A stretch of DNA of 64,000 nt from Halorutilus salinus (lineage in GTDB: Archaea > Halobacteriota > Halobacteria > Halobacteriales > Halorutilaceae). The position numbers were made by a program, and so were the translations under genes. The stretch lies in NCBI RefSeq assembly GCF_026242195.1, contig NZ_RKLV01000009.1, positions 22,984 through 86,983 on the forward strand. The letters run 5' to 3'. This document shows, piece by piece, positions 54,389 through 63,398 of this stretch. How positions within the stretch are numbered: position 1 is the stretch's first letter; each line of letters starts with the position of its first letter. The notes under the pieces were generated by a model. It ran no database searches and was not told where the DNA came from. It saw nothing but the letters and a program-made list of their open reading frames with translations.

Positions 54389-54868
54389 ATGGAGATAACT
54401 CAGCTGTTTTCGAGTATGCCTTTCGCGGAGCTACTCGGTATCGAGGTCACGCGCGCCGAGGACGGTATGGCAGAGGCGCGTCTGCAGATGACACGGAAGC
54501 TCAGCTCTAACACCGCGAGAAACGTCGGACACGGCGGCGTGGCGTTCGCGCTCGCGGATACGGTGGCGGGCGCGGCTGTCGTCTCTCTCACGGGGGAACC
54601 CGCGCCGACGGTCGATATGCGTATAGACTACCTCAAGCCCGCCACCGACGACATGACGGCGCGCGCCGAGGTGGTACGGCGCGGCAACACGTCCGCAGTC
54701 GTCGACGTGACGGTGAGACACGAAGGCGAGGGCGACGCGGACGCCGAAGACGGATACGGGTCAGCCCAGGGCGACGAGATAGCCCGCGCCCGCGGCGTCT
54801 TCAAGCTCGGCGTCGAGGAAGGTTCGGAGCACGACCGGGATACAGACGAGATCGGTAACAGCCCCTAA
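54389..54868 (+). CDS. PaaI-type hot-dog thioesterase
   Basis: 159 residues. Hot-dog fold motifs: NTARNVGHGGVAFALADTVAGAA and PTVDMRIDYLKPA, with the HGG-x-x-F-x-LAD catalytic patch of PaaI-like acyl-CoA thioesterases. A low-complexity acidic loop (GEGDADAEDGYGSAQGDE) precedes the last strand. Upstream of an SDR gene, 30 nt away, on the same strand. Substrate unknown. Confidence 0.9.
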   Translation: MEITQLFSSMPFAELLGIEVTRAEDGMAEARLQMTRKLSSNTARNVGHGGVAFALADTVAGAAVVSLTGEPAPTVDMRIDYLKPATDDMTARAEVVRRGNTSAVVDVTVRHEGEGDADAEDGYGSAQGDEIARARGVFKLGVEEGSEHDRDTDEIGNSP

Positions 54869-54898
54869 GCTTACGTCGTCCGGGCGCGTCTTACGTCT

Positions 54899-55645
54899 AT
54901 GTCCCGTTTCAACGTCTCAGGCACCGCTGTGGTCACGGGTGGGTCGAAAGGTATCGGACGCGCCGTAGCCGAGAGCTTCGTGGACGACGGCGCTGATGTC
55001 GTCATCTGCTCGCGCACAAAGGACGAGGTAGAGGCGACCGCGGACGACATCGGTGCCGTGGGCGTCGAATGCGACGTTACGAACCGCGATGAGGTTGGCG
55101 CGCTCGTCGAAGTCGCCGTCGACGAGTTCGGCGGTATCGACGTTCTCGTAAACAACGCGGGCGCGTCGTTCATGTCCAACTTCGACGGTGTGACGCCGAA
55201 CGGCTGGGATAGGGTCGTCGACATAAACCTCGGCGGTACGTACAACTGCACACGCGCCGCGGGTGAACACCTCAAGGACGGTAACGGCACCGTCGTAAAC
55301 ATGGCGAGCGTCGCGGGCGTACAGGGAGCGCCTTACATGTCGCACTACGGCGCGGCGAAAGCAGGTATCATCAACCTCACGAGCACCCTCGCGTACGAAT
55401 GGGCGAGCGACGGTGTACGTGTAAACTGCGTCGCTCCGGGGTACGTCGCCACACCCGGTGTTGAGTCGCAGATGGGTGTGAGCGCAGACGACATCGACCG
55501 GCGTGATCCGGAGCGCACGATAGGCGAACCCGACGAGGTCGCCGACATAGTAAGCTTCCTCGCGTCGCCCGCCTCGTCGTTCGTCGTGGGCGAGACGGTC
55601 GTAGCGCGCGGTGTACCCGACATAGCCGAGACGCCGGAGGTCTAA
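54899..55645 (+). CDS. Short-chain dehydrogenase/reductase
   Basis: 248-residue SDR: TGGSKGIG (13-20), NNAG (85-88), S137 and YGAAK (Y150, K154), all intact. An Asp-free end to the second strand (CSRT) fits NADP preference. Two nucleotides separate it from the ThDP enzyme, so they form an operon; possible pathway: hydroxy-acid to keto-acid to aldehyde. Substrate unknown. Confidence 0.92.
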   Translation: MSRFNVSGTAVVTGGSKGIGRAVAESFVDDGADVVICSRTKDEVEATADDIGAVGVECDVTNRDEVGALVEVAVDEFGGIDVLVNNAGASFMSNFDGVTPNGWDRVVDINLGGTYNCTRAAGEHLKDGNGTVVNMASVAGVQGAPYMSHYGAAKAGIINLTSTLAYEWASDGVRVNCVAPGYVATPGVESQMGVSADDIDRRDPERTIGEPDEVADIVSFLASPASSFVVGETVVARGVPDIAETPEV

Positions 55646-55647
55646 GG

Positions 55648-57312
55648 GTGTCGGGTGACGCGAGAAACGGCGCGGATCTGTTCGTCGAGACGCTCGAAAC
55701 GTACGGCGTCGGACGTGTCTTCGGTAACCCCGGCACGACAGAGCTTCCTATCACCGAGGCGCTTGCGGACGGCGACGTTGAGTACGTTCTCGGTCTTCAC
55801 GAGGACGTTGCGGTCGGTGCGGCGGCGGGGTACGCGAGCACGGCGCGCCATCTCGGCGAACCCGCGCCTGTTGGCGTCGTAAACCTGCACGTCGTACCCG
55901 GATTGGCACACGGTCTCGGTAACGTCTACAACGCCGCGCGTTCGTGTGTGCCGCTCGTGGTTACCGCAGGAACGCACGCGACCGACTTCCAGCACGAGGA
56001 ACCCGTCCTGAGCGGTCCGCTCGTTGAGACGGCACGCCCGTACGTCAAGTTCGCCGCCGAGGCGAAGGACGTTGACGCACTGCCGTCGGTTCTCCGTCGC
56101 GCGTTCCGCGAGGCTCTCACACCGCCGACTGGACCCGTCTTCGTCGCCCTTCCCATGGACACGATGACGGCGGAGACAGACGCGACACCCGAACGTCTCG
56201 GAGGTATCCCCGACGCCGGAGAGGGCGACACCGACGCGGTCGAAGAGGCGGTCGAAGCCTTCGTTGAAGCCCAAGCCCCCGTACTCGTCGTCGGCGACGG
56301 TGTGGCACGCTCCGACGGCGTGGACGCCGCCGTGGCTCTCGCAGAGTCGGCGGGAGCGCGTGTACATGCCGAGATCTTCGCGTCCGAAACCAACTTCCCG
56401 ACCGAACATGACCAGTTCGTCTCCTTCTTACCGCCCGATGACGGTATAGTCTCAACCTTCCTACGTACCGATACGGTCGTCTTCGTCGGCTGTTCGTCGA
56501 ACGCGACGCTCTGGAAGAACGAGACGCCTCTCGTACCCGACGACGCAACCCTCGTACATATCGGCGATTCGGGACGCGAACTCGGTAAGAACGCTCCCGC
56601 CGACGTCGCTGTTCTCGGAGATCCGGCGCGCGTCTGTAGCCGTCTCGCTAACCGTCTCGGTGAGGCGCTCGACGACGAGGAGCGCGGCGCACGGAAAGAG
56701 AACGTCCGATCCACCAAGGGGTCTCTCGCGCCTATGGTACGTTCGATGGGCGAGGACGAAGCCGACTCGCCGTTTCCGTCGAAGGCTGAGCTCGTCGACG
56801 CCATCCGCGACGAACTCGGGGACGCGTACGTCGTCGACGAGGGCGTGACGAGCAAGTACGCCCTTCTCACACGTTACCCGTTCGAGGGCGGCGACTATCT
56901 CGCCAACAAGGGCGGCGGCTTGGGATACGGGGCGCCCGCGACCGTAGGCGCGGCGCTCGCACACCGCGATGCCGGAAACGACCGACGCGTCGTCGCCTTC
57001 ATAGGCGACGGCTCTTACTTCTACTACCCTCAGTCGGTCTACACCGCGGTGCGCGAAGGTCTCGATACCACTTTCGTCGTGCCTGACAACGATGGATACA
57101 CCATACTGCGCGACAACACGGACGAGATGTTCGGCGAAGGCGACCACGCGTACACGGCGACGCGTTTCGACCCTTCGATGAGCGTGGCTGACAGCGCGCG
57201 TGCGTACGGCGCGGAGGCAACGCGCGTCGAGGCGAAGGACGCGCTAACCGACGCCCTACGCGACGCGAGCGGTGAGGGCGTTCACGTCGTCGACGTTGCC
57301 GTACACGACTGA
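55648..57312 (+). CDS. Thiamine diphosphate enzyme (acetolactate synthase/benzoylformate decarboxylase family)
   Basis: 554 residues from GTG 55648. The N-terminal Pyr domain has the cofactor Glu in GLHEDVAVGAAAG and FGNPGTTELP; the C-terminal PP domain shows the ThDP motif GDGSYFYYPQ ending in PDNDGYT. The gene order fits an alpha-keto acid decarboxylase acting with the SDR and the FAD oxidase opposite. Choice between decarboxylase and ligase cannot be made. Confidence 0.88.
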   Translation: MSGDARNGADLFVETLETYGVGRVFGNPGTTELPITEALADGDVEYVLGLHEDVAVGAAAGYASTARHLGEPAPVGVVNLHVVPGLAHGLGNVYNAARSCVPLVVTAGTHATDFQHEEPVLSGPLVETARPYVKFAAEAKDVDALPSVLRRAFREALTPPTGPVFVALPMDTMTAETDATPERLGGIPDAGEGDTDAVEEAVEAFVEAQAPVLVVGDGVARSDGVDAAVALAESAGARVHAEIFASETNFPTEHDQFVSFLPPDDGIVSTFLRTDTVVFVGCSSNATLWKNETPLVPDDATLVHIGDSGRELGKNAPADVAVLGDPARVCSRLANRLGEALDDEERGARKENVRSTKGSLAPMVRSMGEDEADSPFPSKAELVDAIRDELGDAYVVDEGVTSKYALLTRYPFEGGDYLANKGGGLGYGAPATVGAALAHRDAGNDRRVVAFIGDGSYFYYPQSVYTAVREGLDTTFVVPDNDGYTILRDNTDEMFGEGDHAYTATRFDPSMSVADSARAYGAEATRVEAKDALTDALRDASGEGVHVVDVAVHD

Positions 57313-57318
57313 CGACGG

Positions 57319-58713
57319 CTACAGGGGATCCTCACCGTCGTCGGGAAACACCTTACCCGGATTCAGCGTCCCGTTAGGGTCGAGCGCATCCTTGACCGTA
57401 CGCATCGCCCTGACGCCGCCCTCGCCGTGTTCGCGCCCCATGAACTTCCGTTTACCCAGACCGATACCGTGCTCCCCGGTGCACGTACCGCCGACCTCAA
57501 GCGCGTGCTCGACGACCTTCTCGTACAGTTCGACGCCCTCACGCATCGCCTCGTCGTCTCCTTCCTCAACGAGAACGAGGTAATGTATGTTTCCGTCGCC
57601 CGCGTGTCCGAAGCACGGTATGGGGACGCCGTGCTCCTCCGAAAGCTCCTTGATATAACGGACGGTGTCGGGGTACTCCGTAATCGGAACGGCGATGTCG
57701 CCCGCGTGCACGGGTTCGAGCGACGGGTTGGCGGAGCGCACCGCGACGCCGAGTTCGCGGCGTAGCTCCCAGAGTTCGTCCGCCTCGTCGTCAGCGCCCA
57801 CCTCGAAAGATGCGACGTCGTGCGCCTCGAAGACCGAACGCGCGAACCCCACCTCACGTTCGACGCCATGGTTGGCGTGGAACTCGACGAAGACCATCGG
57901 CGCGTCGGGCAGGTCGGTGCCGAGGTAGCTGTTCGCCATGCTCGCCGCCGTCGCATCGACAAGCTCTATCTTCGCCACGTCGACCTCCGAACGGACGGCG
58001 TCGAAGACGGCACCCGCGGCGTCGTCTAGGCTGTCGAATGTTGCGCGACCGCCGCGTATCTGCTCGGGTATGCCTTTGAGACGGAGCGTGGCGCGTGTCA
58101 CGACGCCGAGCGTCCCTTCGCTTCCCACGATGAGGTCGCGCATCCTGTAACCGCTCGACGTCTTTTTTGCCTTGCTCCCGAACTCGACGATGCGCCCGTC
58201 AGCCAGAACCACCTCAAGCTCGTCGATCCAGTCGCCGACCTTACCGTAACGTACCGTCCCCATACCACCCGCGTCGTTGGCTACCATACCGCCAATCGTC
58301 GATATGCTCCCCGACGAAGGCAGAGGCGGGAAGAACAAGCCGTCGCCCTCCACCGCCTCGTTCACGGCGCTCCCGTAGACACCTGGTTCAACGTCGATCT
58401 GAAAGTCGTCGGGGCGTACGTCGAGGACGGCATCCATCTCCGTCATGTCGAGAGAGACACCGCGGCGGACGGGGACGGCGTTACCCTCCAGACCTGTCCC
58501 TGCGGCGTACGGCGTGACGGGCACACCGCGTTCGTCACAGACTGCGACGACGTTCGAAACGTCCTCGGTCGTAGTTGGGTAGACGACTGCGTCGGGCGTT
58601 GCCTCCACGCGCCCTTCGGTCGCCCAGTCGTTCGCGTGCCTGTCCCGTTCGCCGTCACCTAACTTGACCTTCGAACCGTCGACTGCGTCGGTGAGAAAAC
58701 CCATCTCGGACAT
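57319..58713 (-). CDS. FAD-linked oxidase (GlcD/D-lactate dehydrogenase type)
   Basis: 464 residues of the VAO/PCMH family. The FAD-binding PCMH domain (TPYAAGTGLEGNAVPV; GGMVANDAGGMGTVRYGKVGD) is followed by the FAD-oxidase C domain ending HGEGGVRAMRTVKDALDPNGTLNPGKVFP, with catalytic HAGDGNIHYLVLVEEG and CTGEHGIGLGK. Acts on 2-hydroxy acids such as D-lactate or glycolate. Convergent with the ThDP enzyme, 6 nt apart. Confidence 0.92.
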   Translation of the reverse strand: MSEMGFLTDAVDGSKVKLGDGERDRHANDWATEGRVEATPDAVVYPTTTEDVSNVVAVCDERGVPVTPYAAGTGLEGNAVPVRRGVSLDMTEMDAVLDVRPDDFQIDVEPGVYGSAVNEAVEGDGLFFPPLPSSGSISTIGGMVANDAGGMGTVRYGKVGDWIDELEVVLADGRIVEFGSKAKKTSSGYRMRDLIVGSEGTLGVVTRATLRLKGIPEQIRGGRATFDSLDDAAGAVFDAVRSEVDVAKIELVDATAASMANSYLGTDLPDAPMVFVEFHANHGVEREVGFARSVFEAHDVASFEVGADDEADELWELRRELGVAVRSANPSLEPVHAGDIAVPITEYPDTVRYIKELSEEHGVPIPCFGHAGDGNIHYLVLVEEGDDEAMREGVELYEKVVEHALEVGGTCTGEHGIGLGKRKFMGREHGEGGVRAMRTVKDALDPNGTLNPGKVFPDDGEDPL

Positions 58714-58812
58714 ACGGAACCGACGCGTCGCGCAGGGTTAACAGTTCCTGCCGTCTCGGAGCCGGTTATACGCGGTGCAACCTATAAATACGTCGTCCTC
58801 AAAACAACGGAT

Positions 58813-59325
58813 ATGCTGACCGCAGACGAACTCGTAAACAGGTCGAAGTCCGAACTCGACGAGCTTTTCCTCGGCGGCGAAACGCCCGACGAGGACGCGC
58901 TCGACGGTGAGACCGAGGGGCGCGTACTCGCGGGGCGTGGACCCCTCCGCGCCGAAGCCGTGCGCGAAGCCGTGAACACGTCGCTCCTACCGTGGAAAGG
59001 GAAACGTATCGACCGCGGCGTCGGTGCGAACAGGTTCGGGTACGGACCTCTCGAACGGCAGGGGTTTGAGTTCGAGACGCGTATCGCCTCGTCGCTCGTA
59101 CCTGACGACAACGACGTACTGATCTTCGACTACGACCAGCCCGAAAACCCGCCCGGTGTGCGCAGGGTACGCGACGACCTCAAGGAGGTCGACGACGGTC
59201 TTTTCCTCGGCACGTCGAACGCAAAGCTCGGCGGCGGGTACAGCTTCGTGGCGTACTTCGCGCTCGAACGTACCGACCGTGGAACGGCGACGGAGGAGAG
59301 CGGTGGTATAGAGGTTAGGACTTAA
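58813..59325 (+). CDS. Hypothetical protein (170 aa)
   Basis: Soluble. The N-terminal 40 residues are acidic helix; the middle has SLLPWKGKRIDRGVGANRFGYG and FETRIASSLVPDDNDVLIFDYDQPENPPGVRRVRDDLKEVDDGLFLG, which suggests a beta-rich barrel binding a lipid or small ligand. Similar haloarchaeal proteins exist as I recall, without a known role. A CCTATAAATACG box 35 nt before ATG 58813 indicates a leaderless transcript. Confidence 0.65.
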   Translation: MLTADELVNRSKSELDELFLGGETPDEDALDGETEGRVLAGRGPLRAEAVREAVNTSLLPWKGKRIDRGVGANRFGYGPLERQGFEFETRIASSLVPDDNDVLIFDYDQPENPPGVRRVRDDLKEVDDGLFLGTSNAKLGGGYSFVAYFALERTDRGTATEESGGIEVRT

Positions 59326-59359
59326 CTTCGTCCGGCTCAATGCGCCCATGGTGGGATGA

Positions 59360-59896
59360 ATGAAGAGATGGGTGATGGTCTCCGCGTACGTGTTAGGTGT
59401 ACTCATAGTCGCCGAGGTCGCGGTTTTAGGCTACGTGTTCGTCAACGCGCCGCCCGAAGACCCCGACAACAGGTACCAGCGTATTACCGTGACGGATATC
59501 GAAAAGGGGCAGACTCAGGACGGCGTCGTTACGGCGGAGATAAGAGCGGAGCCGTACCTCTACTGTCCCGAAACAGAGTCTCTCACGTTCCATATCGGTG
59601 CTTCGTTCTACAACGACACCGAGCGGTTGAGCGACGCACCGTTAGACCCCGGCGGTACCAGACCCGTCGAGGTTCCAACGTTCGGAAAGAACGTCACCAT
59701 ACCGGCGCGTAACGAGAGTCTGTCTCCGGACACCGTCGACACCATCCGTGTCCTCGCTGTGAACCAGCGGGATCAGGGGTATGCCCCCTGCGACGAGATA
59801 GCCTTCCCTGACGAACTACCTCCACGAGGGTACTGGTGGAACTCGACGGACGTATCCGGGAACGGTTCGCGCGGAGACAACGCCACCGAGACGTAA
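59360..59896 (+). CDS. Membrane-anchored extracellular protein, hypothetical
   Basis: 178 residues: a single N-terminal membrane helix (about 5-28), then a beta-rich outside domain with Cys pair (LYCPETES; APCDEIAF) and several N-glycosylation sites (NDT, NVT, NES, NST, NGS, NAT). No lipobox. The function is unknown. Confidence 0.65.
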   Translation: MKRWVMVSAYVLGVLIVAEVAVLGYVFVNAPPEDPDNRYQRITVTDIEKGQTQDGVVTAEIRAEPYLYCPETESLTFHIGASFYNDTERLSDAPLDPGGTRPVEVPTFGKNVTIPARNESLSPDTVDTIRVLAVNQRDQGYAPCDEIAFPDELPPRGYWWNSTDVSGNGSRGDNATET

Positions 59897-59927
59897 GGCT
59901 TGAAAGTCGCGCGCACGTACACCGCGT

Positions 59928-60074
59928 ATGCGCGACGAGGAAGAGATAAGGGAGCAGTACGAGTTTCTAAAGGAGCAGTTAGACGACGAGAACATGAACC
60001 ACGAAGGTGTGCGGCAGATGTTCACGTACTACAAACGCGCGCTCGGCTGGGTTCTCGAAGAGGAGTATATCTAG
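59928..60074 (+). CDS. Small protein (48 aa)
   Basis: MRDEEEIREQYEFLKEQL, then NHEGVRQMFTYYKRALGWVLEEEYI. Helical, amphipathic, with conserved-looking aromatic C-terminus. It ends in a TAG that overlaps the stop of the convergent 97-residue gene by 4 bp. No function known; codon use is normal for the genome. Confidence 0.6.
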   Translation: MRDEEEIREQYEFLKEQLDDENMNHEGVRQMFTYYKRALGWVLEEEYI

Positions 60075-60364
60075 GCGTCAAACTCCGATCTGATAACCGC
60101 CACGAGATCGTCGTCCACCTCACCGGCGATCTCGGCGGTTCCGTTCTCACGTACCTCGGCGAGAGCGACGCGTATACGTTCCGCCGAGCGCCCTTCGGCA
60201 CCGTCGAGTATCCCTTCCACGCCGGATAGTCCTGTGTCGCGTACGTGTTCAGCGACGCGCGCGCAGACCGCCGCACCCTCGGTATCGCCATCCTCCTTCG
60301 CCACCTCTTCGAGTATACGTACAGCGACGTAGAACCCTTCGGCGTTCGCGTCTCCGTCGGTCAT
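60071..60364 (-). CDS. Hypothetical helical protein coupled to RaSEA (97 aa)
   Basis: From ATG 60364: MTDGDANAEGFYVAVRILEEVAKEDG, followed by helices and acidic loops (GVEGILDGAEGRSAERIRVALAEV). It overlaps the archaeosine enzyme gene by 4 bp, so a role with it in tRNA modification is suggested, nothing more. An in-frame upstream ATG at 60412 lies inside that gene and was not chosen. Confidence 0.6.
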   Translation of the reverse strand: MTDGDANAEGFYVAVRILEEVAKEDGDTEGAAVCARVAEHVRDTGLSGVEGILDGAEGRSAERIRVALAEVRENGTAEIAGEVDDDLVAVIRSEFDA

Positions 60365-61392
60365 CCGAGGGGCGCTCGCCACGCCGTTTCGCGTTCGAGC
60401 ACGGCACGCCATTTCTTCTTACATCCGCAGTCAGGGCGTTCGAGAACATCGGCGTCGCCCGTAAGCGAGTACGCCGTCACGGCGTCGTATACGTCGTCGT
60501 CGCATTCGCCGCAGTTGTGCGCGCCCCTGTCGCCGCCCGAACCCACGGGGCGCGAAACGACGACGGCGGGCGCGTCCTGGGTGCGTTGCAGAACCTCTAC
60601 GACGCTCCAGAGCCACGGAGGGCGGTAGCCGTCACGGTAATGGAGACGGTCAACGAGCGTGTACCTCTGTACGTTACACGGGTTGACGGAGACGAGATCG
60701 GCGTGCTCGGCGCTCTTGCGTACGGAGTAGACGGCATCCTCGATAGCCTCGCTCTCTGTCAGGAAAGGCGGCTTCATCAGGAGATACGCCTTCACGGTCG
60801 CGCCGTGATCGTGCGCCACGTTCGCGGCGCGTACGAACTCGTCGAACTCGAAGTACTTGTTGACGCATTCGCGTCTGACGTGGTCGTCGGCGGTTTCGAG
60901 ACCGACGGCGATACAGAGCTTACGGACGCGTTCGACGGCGTCCTGTATAACGTCGTCCTCCACGAAGTCGGGGAGCGTCTCGACGACCACGCGCCGGTCG
61001 GAGAACGTGTCGAGTATCTCGTGGCGCGCCTCCGGCGGTATCTCACGGCGGTCGAAGAACGTCCCGCTCGTGTACATCTTGACGTTCTCGCACTCAACAC
61101 CCTCGTCGCGCTCGTGCTCCAACGCCTTGTCCAACTGGGTCAACATCGAGTCGGCGTCGACAGCGCCCTTGTTCGACTCGCCGACGTAGCCGCACATCGT
61201 ACATCCGCCCGCGCGCGCCCATCTGCATCCGTCGGTGTTGAAGACGATAGTGAGAGACTTACCGCGTCCTTCGGGCGACCGATCCTCGTCGACCCAGACA
61301 CGTATAGGCTCGTCGGGGTTGGCGTCACGATCCTTGCGCGCCCGTATACCCCGCATCGACTCGTTGAGCGCGTCCGACGTTTCCATCGACAT
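60361..61392 (-). CDS. Archaeosine-synthesis radical SAM protein (RaSEA)
   Basis: 343 residues with the 4Fe-4S cluster Cys56, Cys64 and Cys67 (CRWARAGGCTMCGY), an Elp3-like radical SAM barrel (VFNTDGC; MYTSGTFFDRREIPP; GLETADDHVR; NPCNVQRYT). Works with archaeosine synthase subunit alpha to form G+ at position 15 of tRNA. A C-terminal CGECDDD...CGCKKKW adds further cysteines near 300-330. Confidence 0.88.
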   Translation of the reverse strand: MSMETSDALNESMRGIRARKDRDANPDEPIRVWVDEDRSPEGRGKSLTIVFNTDGCRWARAGGCTMCGYVGESNKGAVDADSMLTQLDKALEHERDEGVECENVKMYTSGTFFDRREIPPEARHEILDTFSDRRVVVETLPDFVEDDVIQDAVERVRKLCIAVGLETADDHVRRECVNKYFEFDEFVRAANVAHDHGATVKAYLLMKPPFLTESEAIEDAVYSVRKSAEHADLVSVNPCNVQRYTLVDRLHYRDGYRPPWLWSVVEVLQRTQDAPAVVVSRPVGSGGDRGAHNCGECDDDVYDAVTAYSLTGDADVLERPDCGCKKKWRAVLERETAWRAPLG

Positions 61393-61422
61393 ACCCCCGC
61401 TAAGCTATCGACGCGTAAATGG

Positions 61423-61791
61423 TTAGCTATCGTAGCCGCCCCAGACCCACTCCTCGCAGAACATCTGCCACCAGTAGTCCTCCATACCCATGTTGATAGG
61501 GTTGACCTTGTCGTCCATGCACGACTCGACGAACCCCTGATTCTCCTGTATATACTTACGCACCGCTCGGCGCTCGTCGCCGTAGAGGTAGTAGACCGCA
61601 ACGGTACGTCCGCGCGACTTCGACGAACCTGTCCCCGACCGTGTGACGTCGAACGTCCCCATCCACCGGCGTTCCTGAAGGTTGGGGTTGCGCGGTAGCT
61701 CGTCCGCCGTCGCGGGTCCGTCGTCGCGCAGATGTGTGAGCACTTCGTTGTTCCGGGTCTTTTCGTCCGGAAACGGACTCTCCTGATTCAT
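61423..61791 (-). CDS. Hypothetical winged-helix-like protein (122 aa)
   Basis: NNEVLTHLRDDGPATADELP looks like the first helices of a winged helix, followed by a basic wing (RSGTGSSKSRGRTVAVYYLYGDERRAVRKYI) and a Trp-rich C-terminus (EDYWWQMFCEEWVWGG). A regulator is suggested. A minus-strand TATA-like AAAGTATAAG lies 50 nt upstream. Not identified by family. Confidence 0.6.
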   Translation of the reverse strand: MNQESPFPDEKTRNNEVLTHLRDDGPATADELPRNPNLQERRWMGTFDVTRSGTGSSKSRGRTVAVYYLYGDERRAVRKYIQENQGFVESCMDDKVNPINMGMEDYWWQMFCEEWVWGGYDS

Positions 61792-61890
61792 GATGTTGAA
61801 TACGTACTCCGTCTGTTTCTTGACCTTCTACCTAGGACATATACCTGCGCGTACTTATACTTTATTCGTTTGCACAGAGAAGCCTCCTAA

Positions 61891-61912
61891 TCTGTAAACC
61901 TAATTTTACAGA
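61891..61912. repeat. 8-bp perfect inverted repeat in AT-rich intergenic region
   Basis: TCTGTAAA (61891-61898) and TTTACAGA (61905-61912) with a 6-bp spacer CCTAAT. It lies 100 nt upstream of the winged-helix-like gene and 12 nt after the 121-residue gene's stop, within an AT-rich gap (61792-61923). May be an operator or a terminator. Confidence 0.6.
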
Positions 61913-61923
61913 GACGGCGCTCC

Positions 61924-62289
61924 CTAAACGAGATTCTTACAGTCGTTGACTATCCTCGACGGGTTTATCTCGCCGTCGTAGTCGAAAGAGACGTAGTAGC
62001 CGAGGTAGTCGTTGTTTACGAAATGGAGACGGACGGAGTCGTCGAACTGGTAGATGGAGCATTCGAGCGCCTCGTCGTTGAACAGTGACTCTATATGCTG
62101 GTTTCCGAGACCCTTCAGAACCATGTCGTGGTGTATCTCCTCTATATCCTCCTGACTGAACTCGTCCGCCACGTCGTCACGTATGTAGAGAACCTCGTAG
62201 CCTTCCCTGTCGTACCGCCCGACAGCACGTAGCTTGTCGCCGATCTCGTCCTTCAGAACCTCGACCAGCTCTTTCTGTCTCGTCCCCAT
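61924..62289 (-). CDS. DUF7522-type hypothetical protein (121 aa)
   Basis: ATG 62289 starts MGTRQKELVEVLKDEIGDKLRAVGRYDREGYEVLYIRDDV. Alpha/beta, soluble. The pattern RYDxExYEVLYxRDDV and ECSIYQFDDSVRLHF resemble a haloarchaeal family I recall as DUF7522. An earlier in-frame start (62433) runs through the DHS gene and was rejected. Unknown role. Confidence 0.65.
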   Translation of the reverse strand: MGTRQKELVEVLKDEIGDKLRAVGRYDREGYEVLYIRDDVADEFSQEDIEEIHHDMVLKGLGNQHIESLFNDEALECSIYQFDDSVRLHFVNNDYLGYYVSFDYDGEINPSRIVNDCKNLV

Positions 62290-62324
62290 TCTTGGGGGTG
62301 TTTCGTCCGAACGGTGGTTAACGT

Positions 62325-63311
62325 TTATGAATCTTCGGCGAAGGCTCCTGCGATCAGGAGGGGGAGGACGAGCGTCGCCTCCGCCTGTACCTGAGTGTAG
62401 TTGGTCTCGTCCTCCGATCTTATCTTCCCCCACGAAACCGCCTCGTCGGGGGGCGCGCCCGAAAGCGAACCGTCGCCCTCCATGCCTGTTGAGACGTAGA
62501 CGGCGTAGTCGGCACCGCCGCGGAACAGGTTGGTCATGATCGCGTGGTGCTTGGGGACGCCGCCGCCGACGGCGATAAGACCCGTCGTATCGGCGAGCAA
62601 GCCGTCGTCTATGAGAGCCTCGTAGTCGTCGAGTATCTCGATACCGACGCCGTCGTGCGCGTCGTCGCGCTGGCGGTAGTAGTAGAGGAAGTTTCCGACC
62701 TCGGCGTCGGTAAGTGCGGGACAGTAGACGGGTACGTCGTTGTCGGCTGACTGTTTCAGGACGGAGTCAGGGTCGTCGAGTCGCTCGCCGAGTTCGGCGC
62801 AGAACTCAGACGGTGTACGGACGCGTTCATCGGCGAAGAAGTCGTCGAAGAAGTCGTACAGGTACTCCTCTAACCAGACGTAACGGTCGGAGGGGACGTA
62901 GATGTTGCCGAGACGGTTTATGCCGCGGTCACGTAGCTCCGCCTCGTCAGCGTCCCAGTCGCCCATCTTGAACGGCTTCTCCGTCTTTATAACGTCCTCG
63001 GCGACGGAGCCGGACGTGGTGATGACTACGTCGACATGTCCCTCGCGGACGAGGTAGGCGACGGCTTCGCGCAGACCCGACGAGACGATGTTGGAGGTGA
63101 AGGTGAGGTAGACCGTCGCGTCGTCGTCGCGCATCCGTTCGCAGATGTCGACAGCCTCTGCGAGATGCGTTGCCTGAAACCCCGTCGTTGCGTACGCGTT
63201 GAGCATCGCGCTCAGGTCGAAGCCGTCGCGGAAGTCGTAGCCGCGTACGTCGGGGGCGTCGACCTCCTCGTCGCTCCCCGGCACGACGTTTTCGTGTGTA
63301 TCGCCTTCCAT
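62325..63311 (-). CDS. dys: Deoxyhypusine synthase
   Basis: 328 residues. Transfers the aminobutyl group of spermidine to a lysine of aIF5A (or, in archaea, agmatine). NAD-binding motifs TFTSNIVSSGLREAV and TTSGSVAEDV, GGGVPKHHAIM near 262-272, and the active-site lysine in VSWGKIRSE. The start ATG 63311 gives MEGDTHENVVPGSDEEV; earlier in-frame ATGs add over 120 residues of unlikely composition. Confidence 0.94.
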   Translation of the reverse strand: MEGDTHENVVPGSDEEVDAPDVRGYDFRDGFDLSAMLNAYATTGFQATHLAEAVDICERMRDDDATVYLTFTSNIVSSGLREAVAYLVREGHVDVVITTSGSVAEDVIKTEKPFKMGDWDADEAELRDRGINRLGNIYVPSDRYVWLEEYLYDFFDDFFADERVRTPSEFCAELGERLDDPDSVLKQSADNDVPVYCPALTDAEVGNFLYYYRQRDDAHDGVGIEILDDYEALIDDGLLADTTGLIAVGGGVPKHHAIMTNLFRGGADYAVYVSTGMEGDGSLSGAPPDEAVSWGKIRSEDETNYTQVQAEATLVLPLLIAGAFAEDS

Positions 63312-63398
63312 ACGTCGGGTACGCGGGTCGGCTTCTTGAAACGGTCGTATTCGGGAAGCCGGGTTAAGAGTTATATACAGGCGTCGTGTACGGTAGGT

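Noticed and set aside
60517..61698. 393-residue plus-strand frame opposite RaSEA
   Set aside because: Antisense to a clear radical SAM gene, with no domain of its own and lacking a promoter.
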